Origin: Nymphaea colorata
Lineage: Eukaryota > Streptophyta > Magnoliopsida > Nymphaeales > Nymphaeaceae
Assembly: GCF_008831285.2 (NCBI RefSeq)
Contig: NC_045146.1
Span: forward strand, 9,560,972 to 9,624,971
DNA length: 64,000 nucleotides
Direction: 5' to 3'
In this document: piece after piece, positions 26,057-40,400 of the stretch
Numbering within the stretch: position 1 is the first letter of the stretch
How the letters are laid out: each line of letters begins with the position of its first letter
Program-made: the position numbers and the translations under genes
Notes under the pieces: generated by a model
Seen by the model: the letters and a program-made list of their open reading frames with translations, nothing else
The model's database searches: none
Told to the model about the DNA's origin: nothing

Positions 26057-29000
26057 ACAAGAAGAAACTGAGGAGAAGAAGCCGTAGCCAAAATGGTTTG
26101 CACGGCCTCTATTTATAATCCCATTTCCAGAATTCTAAGAGTCTCCAATCGTAGAATCCTAGGAGATTTCACAAGCTCCAAGGACATTAATTACATCATA
26201 GAAACCTAAGAGACTTCACATATTACAAGGATATTAACTACAACATAGAATCCTAGGAGACTTCCCATATAACAAGGATATTAACTACAACATAGAATCC
26301 TAGGAGACTCTTCACATGTTACAAGGACATTAAATATCTTAACACATTCTACAAGGAGGTGGAATCCTAAGAGACTCCTCTTCAACGTGCTGGTGAAGGA
26401 TTTATATTTTAACACCCTGGTCCTCCTCCTGCGTTTTTCTGGTATTTTCTAACTGTTGAATTTTTTTTTTGTGGTCGTTATGGCTGAAGAGATGACCTCC
26501 AAGACCGATGTTACCTTTGACACGGGCAGCAATACCAGGAGTGAAAATTTGCCTGTTCAAGTCACCTCTATTCGGCTGAACAAAGACAATTATCTCTCTT
26601 GGTCTGCTGCGCTTGAAATTGGGATCACTAGTCACGGTCGTCTGCCCTATATCACTGGGGAGAAACCTGCGCCTAGTAAAACTGATCCTGGATGGGCGAC
26701 TTGGGCGTTGGAAGATAGTCAAGTTAAGGTTTGGATTATTAGTTCTGTTTCTTCTTATATTCAGCCCCTTATTTTGCGAAAGTTGACCTCATATGACATG
26801 TGGACTGTGCTTGCGAGGATGTATGGCCATAAAAAGAGAGTCCTGCGTACATACCAGATTAAACGCAACATCTATTCTCTTAAACAGGGTGACTTGTCTG
26901 TGGCATCCTTCTATGCAGCCCTGAAGACTAAATGGGAGGAACTGGATTATCATGTGAATGATGACTGGAATTGTGGTTCTGATCATGAACTGTACTGGCA
27001 GAAAGAATGGATGGACCGCACTTTTATTTTTCTAGGAGGTCTGCGTGATGAGTTTGAATCCATTAGGAGTCAAATTCTCAACTGTGACGAGACCCCTGGA
27101 ATTGAGGAGGTGTATGCCCGGGTGGAATCTGAGGAACAACACTGTCAAGTGATGCATATTGACTCTAGTCATGGTAGTTCTCCCTCTGCTTTTGTTAGTC
27201 CTGCTCCAGGGACTGGGCAGCGTCCTATTCGGCGTTGCAGTCACTGTAACAAGTTGGGACACTCAGTTGATTTTTGTTGGGATCTTCATCCTGAGAAGAG
27301 GCTCACCCGTGGTCGTCCTCCCTCTGGTAGGCGGGGTCCTCCTGTGCCTGATACTAGCTCTCCCAGTGTTGAAAAACCAAAGCTTTCCTCTGACCAAATC
27401 AAGGAATTACAAGCTTACATCAGCCGATTATCTACTACTAAGGAGGAAGCCTCCACGTCTGAGGAAGCTCAGTTAGCCCAAGCTCTTGTTGCCACAAGTG
27501 ATCAAGGTAATCCCTTACTTGGTGATTGGGTAGTTGACAGTGGAGCTACTCATCATATGACAGGGAACCCTAAGATGTTTCAAGAGTACAAATTGTCTTC
27601 AGGGCAGCAACATGTATCTATGGCTGATGGGTCCTCGATCTCTGTGGCTGGAAAAAGGAGTTTGTCCTTATTAAATAAATATCTTCTGCAATAATACTCT
27701 TCATGTTCCCAATATTCCTGTGAATTTGTTATCTGTCAGTAGTATCACCAAAGAACTCAATTGTAATCTAATTTTCTCTGCTGATCATTGTACCCTGCAG
27801 GACTTGGTGACGGGGAAGAAGATTGGGATTGGTTCGGTTATTGATGGCCTCTACAGACTGCCCGTACAGGTTGCCTCTGCTCTCATCTCAGGCACTAGCA
27901 GACAGTTGATGGGCGTGGAGGACAGGTCTAGCATTATGAGATGGCATGAGCGCCTTGGACATCTCTCATTCCAGTTGATTAAGAAGTTGTTTCCTAGGTT
28001 GTTTACTTCTGTTTCCATGGACTCCTTCACATGTGAAGTGTGTCAGTTTGCTAAGCATGTTAGGGCTTCGTACCCCATTTCTATCAATAAAACCACTCGT
28101 CCTTTTGCTTTGGTTCACTCTGATGTTTGGGGTCCTTCGGGAGTACCCACTTGTCGTGGTTTCCATTACTTTATGACTCTGATTGATGACTACTCTCGTT
28201 GTACGTTCGTGTACTTGTTGAAAGAACGCAGTGAGGTTCCTGTCGTTGTCAAAAATTTTGTTCCTTTGTCAAAAATCAATTTCAGACCTCTGTTCAGATT
28301 TTCCATACTAATAATGCCAGGGAGTATGTCTCCCAGTCCCTGGATGACTTCCTGCGGGGCAAGGGTATTGTTCATGAGACGTCCTGTAGTTATACTCCTC
28401 CTCAAAATGGCATGGGACGAACGTAAAAATCACCATTTATTAAATGTCACCCGAGCTATTATGTTCCACAGGCACGTTCCTAAGCGCTATTGGGGCGATG
28501 CTCTCCTCACTAGTGCCCACCTCATCAACCGTATGCCCACTCGTGTGTTGAATGGCCGTACTCCTTACTCTGTGCTCAGTCCCACTCATAACCCCTGGCC
28601 TCTTACTCCTTGGGTGTTCGGGTGTGTTTGCTTTGTTCATAACCATAGTCCCACCATCAAGAAACTTGACCCTCGGTCTGTCAAAGTTGTCTTCTTGGGG
28701 TATTCCTCCACTCAGAAGGGATATAAATGTATTGATCCTACTACCTCCAAAATCTATGTCTCCTGGGATGTTACCTTTCATGAACAAGAGGCGTATTTTC
28801 CTGTGAATCCTCTTCAGGGGGAGTGTATAGGGGACAGTGTGGAAGAGTATTCTCCAAATCAGCTTATTCAGTTTACTGACTTCTTGGACTACAAACTTAG
28901 TCACAGTGTGGAAGATACAGTCAGAGATGATAAAGACAGTCATGTGGAAGGGGGCCCTGTGGATGATCAGCCCACATCCCGTGATCATTTGTATGGGCAG

Positions 29001-31458
29001 GTTTACACTAGAAAAGAGAAAGATGTGGTTGAGACTGTTGATCTAACCAATCTCAATCCTGTGAGTTCCCCGAATGAACCAAGTCCAATGAATGAAGAGC
29101 TTCTCATAGCCCTGCGCAAGGGGACCGGGTCATGTACTTCTCACCCTATTCAGAGATTTGTCTCATTCAAAACTCAGTAAAGAATACAAATGCTTTATTA
29201 CCACTCTGTCTATGTCTGTGATTCCCAGGTGTGTGGAAGATGCTAGAGAGGATCCTAAATGGCTATAGGCTACGACAGAGGAGATGGATGCCTTGGCAAA
29301 GAACAACACTTGGGAAGTGGTCGATATTCCCAAGGGGACTCACTTAGTTGGTTCTAAGTGGGTGTTTAGTGTGAAGTATAAACCTGATGGCACTGTGGAA
29401 CAGTATAAAGCTCGTCTGGTTGCAAAGGGGTTCAGCCAAAAATACGGAATTGACTATCTTGAAACCTTTGCTCCTGTTGCAAAACTGCAAAACTGAAGAC
29501 TGTGAGGGTCATTTTGGCACTTGCAATGCAAAAGAAGTGGGGCATGGACCAGCTTGATGTCAAGAACGCCTTCTTGAACGGCCATCTAGAGGAAGAGGTC
29601 TATATGAGCATGCCTCCCGGATATGCTCAAAGTGGAAAATGCTGTCATCTCAAGAAGGCCCTGTACGGCCTAAAGCAGTCCCCTAGAGCATGGTTTGAAA
29701 GACTGAGGGTGGTAATGAAGACAAATGGGTACAAACAAGGAAATGGTGATCATACCCTGTTCATTAAGCAGAGAAGTGACCTAGTGAGCATTCTTCTTGT
29801 GTATGTTGATGATATGATTGTCACAGGTAATGATGAAGAAGAGAAAAGGAAGATGAAGGAGAGGTTAGCTACTGAATTTGACCTTAAAGATCTGGGAAAA
29901 TTAAGGTACTTTATGGGAATAGAGATTGCACGATCAGAGACAGGGCTTGTTATGAGCCAAAGGAAGTACACTCTGGACCTCCTGAAAGAGACAGGTAAAC
30001 TGGGATGCAGGCCCTTTCTAACTCTAATGGAGTCAGGTACAAAGATAAGTATCAAAACTGGTAACATCCTGGATGAGGAAGGAAAAGGACAGTATCAGAG
30101 GTTGGTTGGTAAGCTTATTTATCTTACTCTTACTCGTCCTGATATTACTTATGTTGTAAACGTATTGAGTCAGTTTATGCATGCTCCTACTGATTGTCAC
30201 TGGAAGAGTGCAGAAAGAGTGTTAGGGTACCTGAAGAATAACCCAGGTAAAGGGTTACTGTATACACGGCAGGACAAACTTAATATTGAAGGATACTTTG
30301 ACGCCGATTGGGCTGGTTGCACGGATACCAGAAGGTCTACCACAAGGTACTGCATCTTTTTAGGGGGAAACCTGGTGGTATGGAGGAGGAAAAGGCATGA
30401 GGTCTGTTCTAGATCCAGTGCTGAGGCTGAATACAAGGCTGTTGCTATGGAGGTTACAGAGATGTTATGGCTAAAGATTCTTCTAGCAGATATTGGAATT
30501 GAAATTAAAGAGAAGATGAAAATGTATTGTGACAATAAGTCTGCAATTAACCTGGCAAATAATCCCGTCCTGCATGACAGAACCAAACACGTGGAGATAG
30601 ATCGCCACTTCATAGGGGAGCGCATAGATTCAAAGGAGTTGATCATTCCTTATATGAAGTCTGAAGATCAAATTGCAGATGTTCTAACTAAAGCCTTATG
30701 TACATCTCAATTTGAAAAGAATGTTAGCAAGCTTGGCATGTTTGACATCTATGCCAAGCTTGAGGGGGAGTGTTAGAATACCGTGTAATAGGGAACCGGG
30801 TCCGGATATGGACCCGGTACCCATGGGCACGGGAACCGAGGACGGGATCAGTTCCCTAGGCGGGTCTCTCTTCCTCCCTCTTTTATTCTAATCACTTATT
30901 GTAATTGTTGATTAAGTGAATGAAGATTTCTCTCTCCTAGGGTTGCAGTTTTGCCCCTAGGTTAGAGCTTCCCCGTGGTTTTTCACCTCGTTATGAGGTT
31001 TTCCACGTAAATACTGTGTTTGTTTTCCTTTCTCTTCTTTCGCTGTGTGTTTCTACACAGTCATAGAATCTCAACTTCAGATTCATTTCAATGTGATATC
31101 AAACTTCAACTTTGCTGCTTCATTGCACAATATTAAAGACAGTAATAGAAAACTCAAACTTGCCTGCCCATCACGACTCCAACTATGCTGCTCCACCAAA
31201 CGATATACCTTCAAATTTATCAGCACCACAACATGCCTTCAATTGTGCTGCTCCACCATTTGACTTCAAGAGTGCATCGACCTAGGGTTTAAAAAAACCC
31301 TAGGTTGAGATATGAGAGACAAGGCTGATCAGATGTGCCTGCCCAAAGAGCTCAGATCAAGGCTGATCAGACGTGAAAGTAGAGAAGAGAAGAACACCAC
31401 CGCCCTAGTCAATCATACGTCAACGGGCTCTGATACCATGTTGAACGATGGAGGAAGA

Positions 31459-31498
<40 letters not shown>

Positions 31499-34400
31499 GA
31501 AAAAGAGAGTTATTCCTATTATCGTACCCTATCTCTACTTAAAGAGAGATTAGGGATCCGCTGGAGTCTTTACAGAAGAGGAGGCACATAAAATTGTAAA
31601 AAGACAAAGGAAGACTAACTTTTAAATAATCAGAAAACTACCACACTTAAAAATAAACTTTCTGATTTCAACAATTTTTTTCCTCAAGTTGAGGTCTAGT
31701 TTACATGGTATCAGAGCCTTGGCTTGGTTCTACCATTGCTGTTTTTCAAAGCTTTGAAGAATCACCTCTCTTCTTTTTGGCATCTAATTTTCTAGTTAAC
31801 CATCTCTTTCTCCTCTTTATTACATGATTAATCTCCATTTTTACATGCACTTTTTCTGCTCTCTCTCTTCTTATTATGCTTAATTTTCTGGTTAATCATC
31901 TCTCTTCTTTAATACATTCTAAAATTATAAACTAACAGTCTGACTGAACACTTAAAAAAAAAAATTCTAACGAAATAAAATATGCACATTTCTTTTCACA
32001 TTTTTTATTTTCTAGCATCTTTTTCAAAAAAGCACGTTTTGTTGACGTTTTTTTTTGCTGAGTCATATCTAACGTAGTCACGTTTTTTTCGAATAAAATG
32101 TGCTATTTATGACAGTGGTATATAGTTATATCACAATGTATACATATATATTTTGAGGGTAAGGACTCTAAAATCTAAACGATCTCGTTCAAAAACATTC
32201 GTATGGACAAGAAAGTTCCTCTGCACTAGTGAACTTTTTGTGTTGGACTTCCATCATTACATCAAGTGAAACTAGCTAATAATGAAAAATCAGTTACAGC
32301 AGTATATGAAAGTTCAACATTCTGCATATCTCGCATTTGATTTAAATACTTTTTTATCAGTATTAACAAGCCATTTTGTCTCTTCTGCATGATGAGTATC
32401 GCAATATTGTACACTGTATACTCTTCTATGTGCTACTTTAATATGTTCATGTGTTTCGTTATTTCATCTAGGAGGAAAGTTAGCATGAATATGTTCTAAC
32501 TTCCAACCCAATTTGCATTTACTAAGAAAAGGAGAATGATTTAAGTTTATTGGAAATTTGTCTTTGAAACAGTGACGTCGTCGAGATGGCAAGCTATGCA
32601 CCTCTGTTTGTTAACTACAATGATCGCGGGTACCTACGACAATCTTTTGTTTTCATTTTTCACCCTTACTGAAATTATGTGTTAGATGCTATTTAGCTTA
32701 CTGACTGAGTCTACTTCTGATAGGTGGGAGTCAGATGCCATTGTCTTTGACTCCTGGCAGCATTATGGAACTCCTAGTTACTGGGCTCAGCAGTTCTTTA
32801 AGGAGTCAAGTGGTGCATTTCTTCTTCCATCAGAGATCTGTGAAAATTCAACTAATCACATGGTTGCCTCTGCATTAACTTGGCATCATTTGGAGGATGA
32901 TGCATTTCGTTTGAAACTTAAGGTTTCATCTTACCTGTCACTTTGAATTTCTAACCAGAAATGTCTTCTTTGATAAAATATCACCAAGGGAAGCCGGTAA
33001 TTCATAGACAAGGTTCCATATTGAAACCTGTCAGTTTTTACACTTGATCATGTCTGACAAGCAATATCCCAACAACCAGAGTAATGAACCTCAGGGAATG
33101 TATGTTTTCCAAATCAAATAGAGTATGTCATATCCCAACAGCATGGGTAATAAATATCTGAGAATATGAGTTCTCCAAATTAAATGGAACTTGTTAAGAT
33201 TGTACGAATTGGATCGGGTCTGCCTAGATCCGATCATCTTGCCCACACATCCAAACATAATGGGTGGTGGCATACTCATAAATACTTGTTGTTTTCTGTA
33301 TTTACTTGTAACATAAATTAGGTTATATCAATGACAAGGAGGAAGGGCCACAGTTTCTGCCCTCTTTTCTTCTCTCTCTCTATTGCACATGCAGTCACCT
33401 CTTCTTCTTCTCCTCTCACATCTACAAAAGATTCCATCTAGTGGTTTGGTGTTATATCTCAAAATTTTACATGGTATCAGAGCAAGGTTGTTGCCACTGA
33501 GATTGTCCGCTAAGAAGTTTTATACTATGCCCTAATTTCTGTTTTTTCTGCCCTAACCCTAAAATCTTTGAACTAACCCTAAAATCCTTGATCTCTGCCC
33601 TTATTCTTGACGTCTGCCCGAATCTAAAATTCCCTGTTTTTCTGGTTGCTATCGTCTACCCTAGTACCTACCGTAAGCCTTCATCCTTACACGTTAGCCT
33701 CAAAATCAACCATGGATCATCACAACCGCAATTCTTCCATATTGTCGCCCAGTTTCCTCTCTCAACTCATCTCCCAGAAGCTGAATCACACCAACTATTT
33801 GACTTGGAAACGTCAAATAGTCCCTTTCATCAAGAGTCACCGTCTCTATGGGCATCTCAATGGCACCACACCTACGTCACCCGAATGGATCATGCAAGAG
33901 GTGAAGAATGCTACAGGGCAAATTCCAGAAACCGTTGTTGAAATTAATCCTGAATATGAAACGTGGATGGCACATGATCAATCCATTGTAGCATATATCA
34001 CCTCCACATTATTAGAAGTTCTGGCAGGCGTTGATGATGCTCTTTCAGCATTGGAGTTGTGGAATGCTACCATGTATTCTCAAGTATCGGAAGCGAGATT
34101 TCTACAACTCAAGAGGCAATTTTAGGATATCAAGCGACGAATACGTTCAGTTTTGGAATGCATACATGTAATAAAAAATGTCATTGACTAGCTTACAATC
34201 ATCAGGCACCCAGTCAATGACAAGGACATGGTACATCAAGCTTTGAGTGATTTGGGGTCAGATTTTGATGTTTCTGCACTGCTTTAGAGGTATTTCTTAT
34301 TCTTCCCTCTTTTGAAGACCTGAAAACAAAATTGATTCAACATAAAGCAAGTTGTATACAACGACAAGAATTATTTCCTTCTTGCAGTCATAATGTGTTA

Positions 34401-37400
34401 AGTCACCGAGACCCATGCTTTGCAAGGAAGTTGTCCTAGGGTTTGGAACTCACAGGCAGACATGGGGAGAGGTATTCTTCCAACGCCAAATACAAATGCT
34501 CAGGCAAATGTCCCAAGAAGGAGACCTACTTACTTTTATTGCAATAAGAGAGGTCATGTGAAGTCGGAATGTTGGCATAACCCTCAACACACCCCAACCT
34601 TTTGATCCTTGTTAAGATGTGTTTATATTCAGTTTTAGGTTTAAGATGGTACTTTTGTAATAACATTTCCTTTAGATGGTTCTCTTGTATCTTCTCACTC
34701 TCCTCTAGTCTATATAAAGAGGAGTTAGGGCAGATTTCGAGGTTAATCAAAACATAATCCTTTCTAAGATTTATCAATCCTCAAACAATTTTTTTTTCTA
34801 AACATAAAGTATTGAGGTGCGACTACACAACAATTCAAAAAAAGACGGAGCTATATCATTTGAAACCATGGGGAAAACCTTCATTTATATAACAATTTCA
34901 ATTCATACAAAATCACATCTATGTGTATGACAAAAATGCCCCAAACTACAACTTTGATGCCTAACAAAAATAAGACATCAAAAAGACCAAACCATGACGC
35001 GCCGAGACTACCAAAGACCCAAAACCTCCCCAGTAGGATGTGAGGGAAGCCATCTGATCAACCTGCTGCCTCGGGTCCGCCAAAACCTGAAAAGGAAACA
35101 ACTGAAGGCTTAGTCTTCGCAGTATGGCAACAAGTAAGGAAAATCCCAAACCCTCTTAGGTAGGGCTCAAATGTGAGAACAATCATAAAAACAATCTATC
35201 GTCATGTCGTGTCAGGGCATAGGCACATCTTTTGCCAAAAAAACCCCTAACATAGACCATGACATGAAAATGCCACTCAATGGCCACAGTAACACAATCT
35301 CAATCACATGCAAGGCATGCTTAAACATTTCATTTCAGTCATAGCATTCACATGTCCATCAATCACATACATTCGTTCACACACACTTCATTCACATACA
35401 TTTATTTTCATTAGCTTTAGTGAATTGACAGTTCCTGTGGGTGCAAATACAGGCACGTGTACACCATGGGCGGCGCATAGCCGAGAGACAACCTCCGTGG
35501 TGGCCCATAACATTATGGATCTATTCATCCGCTGTAGCGGTAGAGCACTCATCCATGGATGTGTGAATTCCAGTGAGAGATACTCAGTCTTCCCTAGAAC
35601 ACCCAGGTTGGAAAAGGCGGGAGCCCAACGCTCCAAGCACATCACACAACAGTATCCTGGGGCCTTGCACCGCCTGCGCTCCGAACAGGCGAGACCAGTG
35701 GCGAAAGCGGGACGTCTCCCAAACACATAGCCACATCCCACTGGCCTCTCATCTCTTATTCTTTTATTATTATCATTATAATATCACATTCACAAAATGA
35801 CTGGTTAGCTCATGAGGTTGGTACACTTCACGAGTGCACCCACACCTCTAATTGCCTCCACATGAGGTCTACACATAACATTAACAGTCATAGCTAGCCG
35901 TCACACAATACGGGTACAACTACCTTCCAATTTCAATCGATTGCATTATTGCCCACGGCAATACATATGCAACAAATCATAACATTCACATCTTATCAAA
36001 CACATCAATCAGATCTTTCAAAACTTGGTCAAATCCCGAAGAGTAGTCTCGATCTGTGATGGCTCGTAGCTGTCCTATGCAATTATCATTCTATGGTACC
36101 CTCTAATGCACAATCGGGGTCGAGGAGGCACTCGACTCGATACCCCACCTCATCTGTCCTAAGCAATTATCAATTCTAGCATGCACATGCAAATGCGTAA
36201 CAATTTTCAAAACAAGCTTCTAATAACTTTCCAAAACAGAACTTGTCACATGACAAATCATTCACAATCACACACATCAGTCACACTTTTCAGAACTTAG
36301 CGAAACCATGGAGAGTAGTCTCGATCCTTGATTGGCTCGTATCAGTCCTAGACAATTATCATTCTAGGATGCTTTCTAATGCATAATTGGGGTCGAGGAG
36401 ATACTCAACTCGATACCCCACCTCATCTGTCCTAAACAGTTATCAATTCTAGCATGCACATGCAAATGCATAACATTTTCAAAACATCCTTCTCATAGCC
36501 TTTCAAAACAAATCATATCATATATCAAACAATTTGCATGCATACACACATTCATTCACAAAACAATCCATCAACCACATCACAATCCTAGGATCCCACG
36601 ATCCTAGGAACACACATTGACACAATTGCCCAGGCAGGGATTTGCCTGGAATGCCGCCATACCTGTTGCGCGTCCGCTAAACACCTCGAACTACGACCCA
36701 CGTTGCTCAAGGCCTACTTGACGTGCCCGGTGTACTTGCAAACATAACCAAATGGTAAGTTTTCTACTTGTTTCGCTTACAATCGATACAAATGTGAAAA
36801 TACCATCATCGAGGCATGTCTTCGCCTCAAATGGGTGTCGACCCACGAAGCCCTCCGAAAAGGGTCTCTTCCCAACCCTCGAGGTTGCCACCAACGATTA
36901 TAACTCAAACTTATATTCGACTTATCACATGTGCGATTCTCACTTGTTTTCCTTAGTTGAGGCGTCTTCCCCACCATTAAGATTCTCAACATACAACGCA
37001 TATGTACATCAATAGAAGCCTATTTCCTAAGCTTGCTAAAACGGTTCTAAACCTTTACCACAACATCACAATCTCTACCATGCTTCCCTATTGCTTCGAA
37101 AATCAACACATCATGCTAGAAAAAACACTTATACACATAGATCCTCGTCTATCTCAAAATGAGCATAAACTTCCCCAAAATAGCGACATCTCTAGCATGC
37201 CTTCTAAATCATCAATTTTTAATTCTAGCATGCTCAAACAATAATTATACGTACTCCAACAGAAAATTTATAACAATCTAAGCTCGATTAGGCCTTTCTC
37301 ACCCCAATCTTAGAATTCAAAATTTCGTAGTGCTCCCTGCAGCCACTTCAAGAGTTCGATTGAGCTTCAAACGTCAACGATTGATCGCTGCCTCCACCAC

Positions 37401-40400
37401 CAACGCATTCTAGTCGCTGGTATGAGGGGAAAGATGTGTCCCCTAGCTGCAAATCCAATCCAACAGCCACCAAAAGTCAAAATCAACAGAAATGTGGTTT
37501 AAGAGAGGGGTCTGTCGTTAGAAGAAGCCCACGGTAGTTGTGTGGGAGGCTGAAAACAAGTGGGAGAGGGCATTGACAGAGAGGAGAGACTGAGAGAGAG
37601 GGGTCAGACAAAAAGGGAGAGACAAGAGAGGGCAGCAAAGGATAGGGAACGTGCGGGTGAGAGCTGGCAGGAAGGTGAAGGAGAGAGTGAGGTGCATAGA
37701 TAGAGAGGGCGAGACAGTGTGGAAGAGGCGGAGAGAGGGGCATAGCACGGGAGAGTGGGCATGCGAGGGGAGGAGGAGAAGAAGGAAGAAGGGGAAAGAA
37801 GAAGAAAGAGGTAGAGAGAGAGAGGTCGGGAGGGTTTACCGGAGCACCGCCACCGCCGTTGCCGTTGCTCCACCGGCCCAAAGGTCGCCGCAGCTACAAC
37901 CTCCGCCGTCAGTTGTTCCTCCCGCCTCCTGTTTCTCTTGCCATGCCACAGAGGACGGAACAAAGAGGGAGACGAGGGAGAAGAACTCCCTCGCGTCGGG
38001 CTCACACGCGGGTGGGTTCGGGTCCAGCTCTGGACCCGATCCGGCCCACCTACAAAAAGATTCGAGCGTTACAAACATTCCTTCTGATGTGCAACAAATT
38101 TTAATGACAATCTTGTCTAAAGTCAAGCTTAAGCAAAATGAATAAGGACAATGGTATGTGGATTCTGGTGCTGCAACCCATTTGACCGGTTATGCAGGTA
38201 AGCTTTTTAGTGTTCTCCCTTATTTAACCTAAAGGCTCAGTTGTCACATGAGATGGTTCCCATCACAAAATATCACATATTGGAAATGCACACATGTCCA
38301 TGGCTCATTCCTCCATACCTTTAAAGAATGTTCTTGTTGTTCCAAACGACAAGAAAAATATTATTTCTATGTCAAAGCTTATTGATGATACTCATTCCTC
38401 GGTTGAGTTTACTCCTTCTTCTATTTATGTCAAGGATGCTCGAACCAAGAAGACATTCGCAGAGGGTGTTCGCAAGGGAGATATGTACATCATTGAAGAA
38501 GCTCCAAAAGTGTCCAAGTCTTGTGTTTCAGAATAGTGAAGTCAATATAATAGAGTATGATAAGCCATCCATTTGGCATGGTTGTTTAGCACATTGTAGT
38601 CGGTCTTTCATTCAAAGTCTTGCTGCAGACGGACTATTACAAAAGTTTAGTCTAAGTCCAGTATATGAGTCTAGCATGTGCTCAGGCCTCCATATTTGTA
38701 AGAGTCATGCTCTCCTTTTTCAATCAGTAAATAAGCGAGCTTCGAAGTTATTTGATACCATATATTCTGATGTTTGGGGACCTGCTCCTATTTGTTCTTC
38801 TTCTGGGAGTGGATATTATGTTGTTTTTATTGATTCTTATTCTCGTTACACTTGGATTCACTTCATGAAAAACAAATAAGAGATTTTCCGCTTGTTTACT
38901 CAATTTCATGCCTTGGTTCAAAACAAGTACTCTAGTAATATCGTGCATTTCCAATGTGATGGTGGTGGTGAGTTCATTTCAAATGATTTTACTGAGCATT
39001 TACTAAATCATGGGATCACTAGACAAATTTCCTGTCCACACACACACCACAACAGAATGGCACTGCTGAAAGAAAGCATAGACACATAGTTGAAAGTGCA
39101 CAAAGTATGATGCATGACATAGATCTGCCTATGAATTTGTAGACTGAAGCTTTTCATATTGTTGTTCATGTTATTAATCGACTGCCATTGTCTCTACTTG
39201 AAGGGAAATTCCCTTTCTTATTTTACACCAAGAACAACTAAATTATAATGAACTACGTGTTTTTGGGTGTGCCTATTATGTACATGTTGATGTTTCTTTG
39301 AGAAATAAGTTTCAAGATCGAGCTGTTATGTGTAGGTTTGTGGGTTATGCAGAAAATTATAAGGGCTATAGATGTTACAATCCAAAGACTAGGCGCATGT
39401 ATATTTCACGACATGTTGTTTTTGATGAGCTTAGGTTGAAGGATTTGAAGGAGCTACAGGCAACACTTAATGTAAGAGATGATGTATATGATTCTTGGCT
39501 GAATGTTGAAATATTAAGCCAAGGGCCTGATACATTTCATGCACAAAGTGATAGAATTATTGATGAGTTTGAGAGTTTGAGACAGCCACAGATACTCAGT
39601 TGGACAGCACACCTTCATCTACTCAGACCAACAACATGTCTTCACCTACTCGGTTTTCAAGAATAGTGTATACTCGACGATCAGTTCCAGAAATTGCTCC
39701 ATAAACTGTCATTGCTTGTCCTCGTAGATTAGAACGTGTGTGGCACCCTATTGATAGTTATGATAATTTCTCTTTGGATGTCAGTTTTTTATAACAGAAT
39801 TGAGCAAAAAGGTGGAGCCAAAATGCTATGAGCATGCATGCTGTTGAAGTATGTTAGATGGTCTCGGGACCGGGTCCGGATCCGTATCCGATCCAACTTG
39901 TAGCCCTTGTTGGGCATTATTTAAGTCGTGTAACCCTAATCCTTAAGGTGTAAATGAAAGACTAAGGAGAGAGAGATTCTGGCGGCTAGTGGGCACCGGC
40001 TCCTCCTCATTCGTGGTTTTTTCCCTCTTGTTGAGGGTTTTCCACGTTACATCGTGATCGTTGTTTCTCTTCCTCTTCTTGTTCGTGTTTCTACATGGTA
40101 TTAGAGCCGACGAGTTTGGGAAATTTTTAGGGGTTGTGAAGTTCCAACCCTAATATCTCTCACCGCTACCACCGCCACCACTGCAGCCACCGCCGCCGCT
40201 GTACCCAATACCACCGTCGCTGTTTCCGCTGCCGCCGGTGTCACCCTTTGCGCCATCGCCATCGCAGCCACTCTTGCGGCGTCGCTCTTGCGTTGTTGAC
40301 CGTCGCCGTCACCGTTGTCCCTTGCGCCACTGCCTTTTGCGCTGTACTCTTGCTTCCCGGAGAAGAAAGAAGATATGCGTGCTTAGGCGCTTCCTAGGCT

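Larger units (their letters stand above)
20951..26414 (-). mobile_element. Copia element III, full length, antisense, nested in II
   Basis: The 3' LTR (left) spans 20951-21430 and the 5' LTR (right) spans 25959-26414. The antisense primer site GGTGCTCTGATACCA ends at 25958. The element interrupts the leader of II and is flanked by a perfect 5-bp TSD, CCCTG (20946-20950 and 26415-26419). It is 5,464 bp and nearly identical to intact element IV along its whole length. The LTRs differ in the length of their GA tract and at only a few substitutions. Confidence 0.95.
20343..31057 (+). mobile_element. Copia element II (interrupted by III)
   Basis: The 5' LTR spans about 20343-20615 and lacks the first ~13 bases. 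The 3' LTR spans 30771-31057 (287 bp, TGTTAG...TTCTACA). The primer site AGGTATCAGAGCCAGG begins at 20616. The PPT, TTGAGGGGGAG, precedes the 3' LTR. Excluding the 5.46-kb insertion III, the element is about 5.25 kb. The LTRs differ at roughly a dozen sites by eye, many of them C-to-T or G-to-A. No TSD was found because the left end is damaged. It belongs to the same family as X. Confidence 0.88.
6816..32572 (+). other. Giant intron (25.8 kb) between exons 3 and 4
   Basis: The intron is bounded by GTATCA at 6816 and AAACAG ending at 32572. The contents are, in order, a CA/TA microsatellite, a 517/526-bp tandem duplication, two old LTR-plus-leader units, decayed copia XI with insertions VIII, C and B, an antisense integrase fragment, copia II containing copia III, fragment IX and an LTR remnant. 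No host exon was seen inside. 31770-32572 is AT-rich unique-looking intron with nothing recognisable. Confidence 0.82.
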
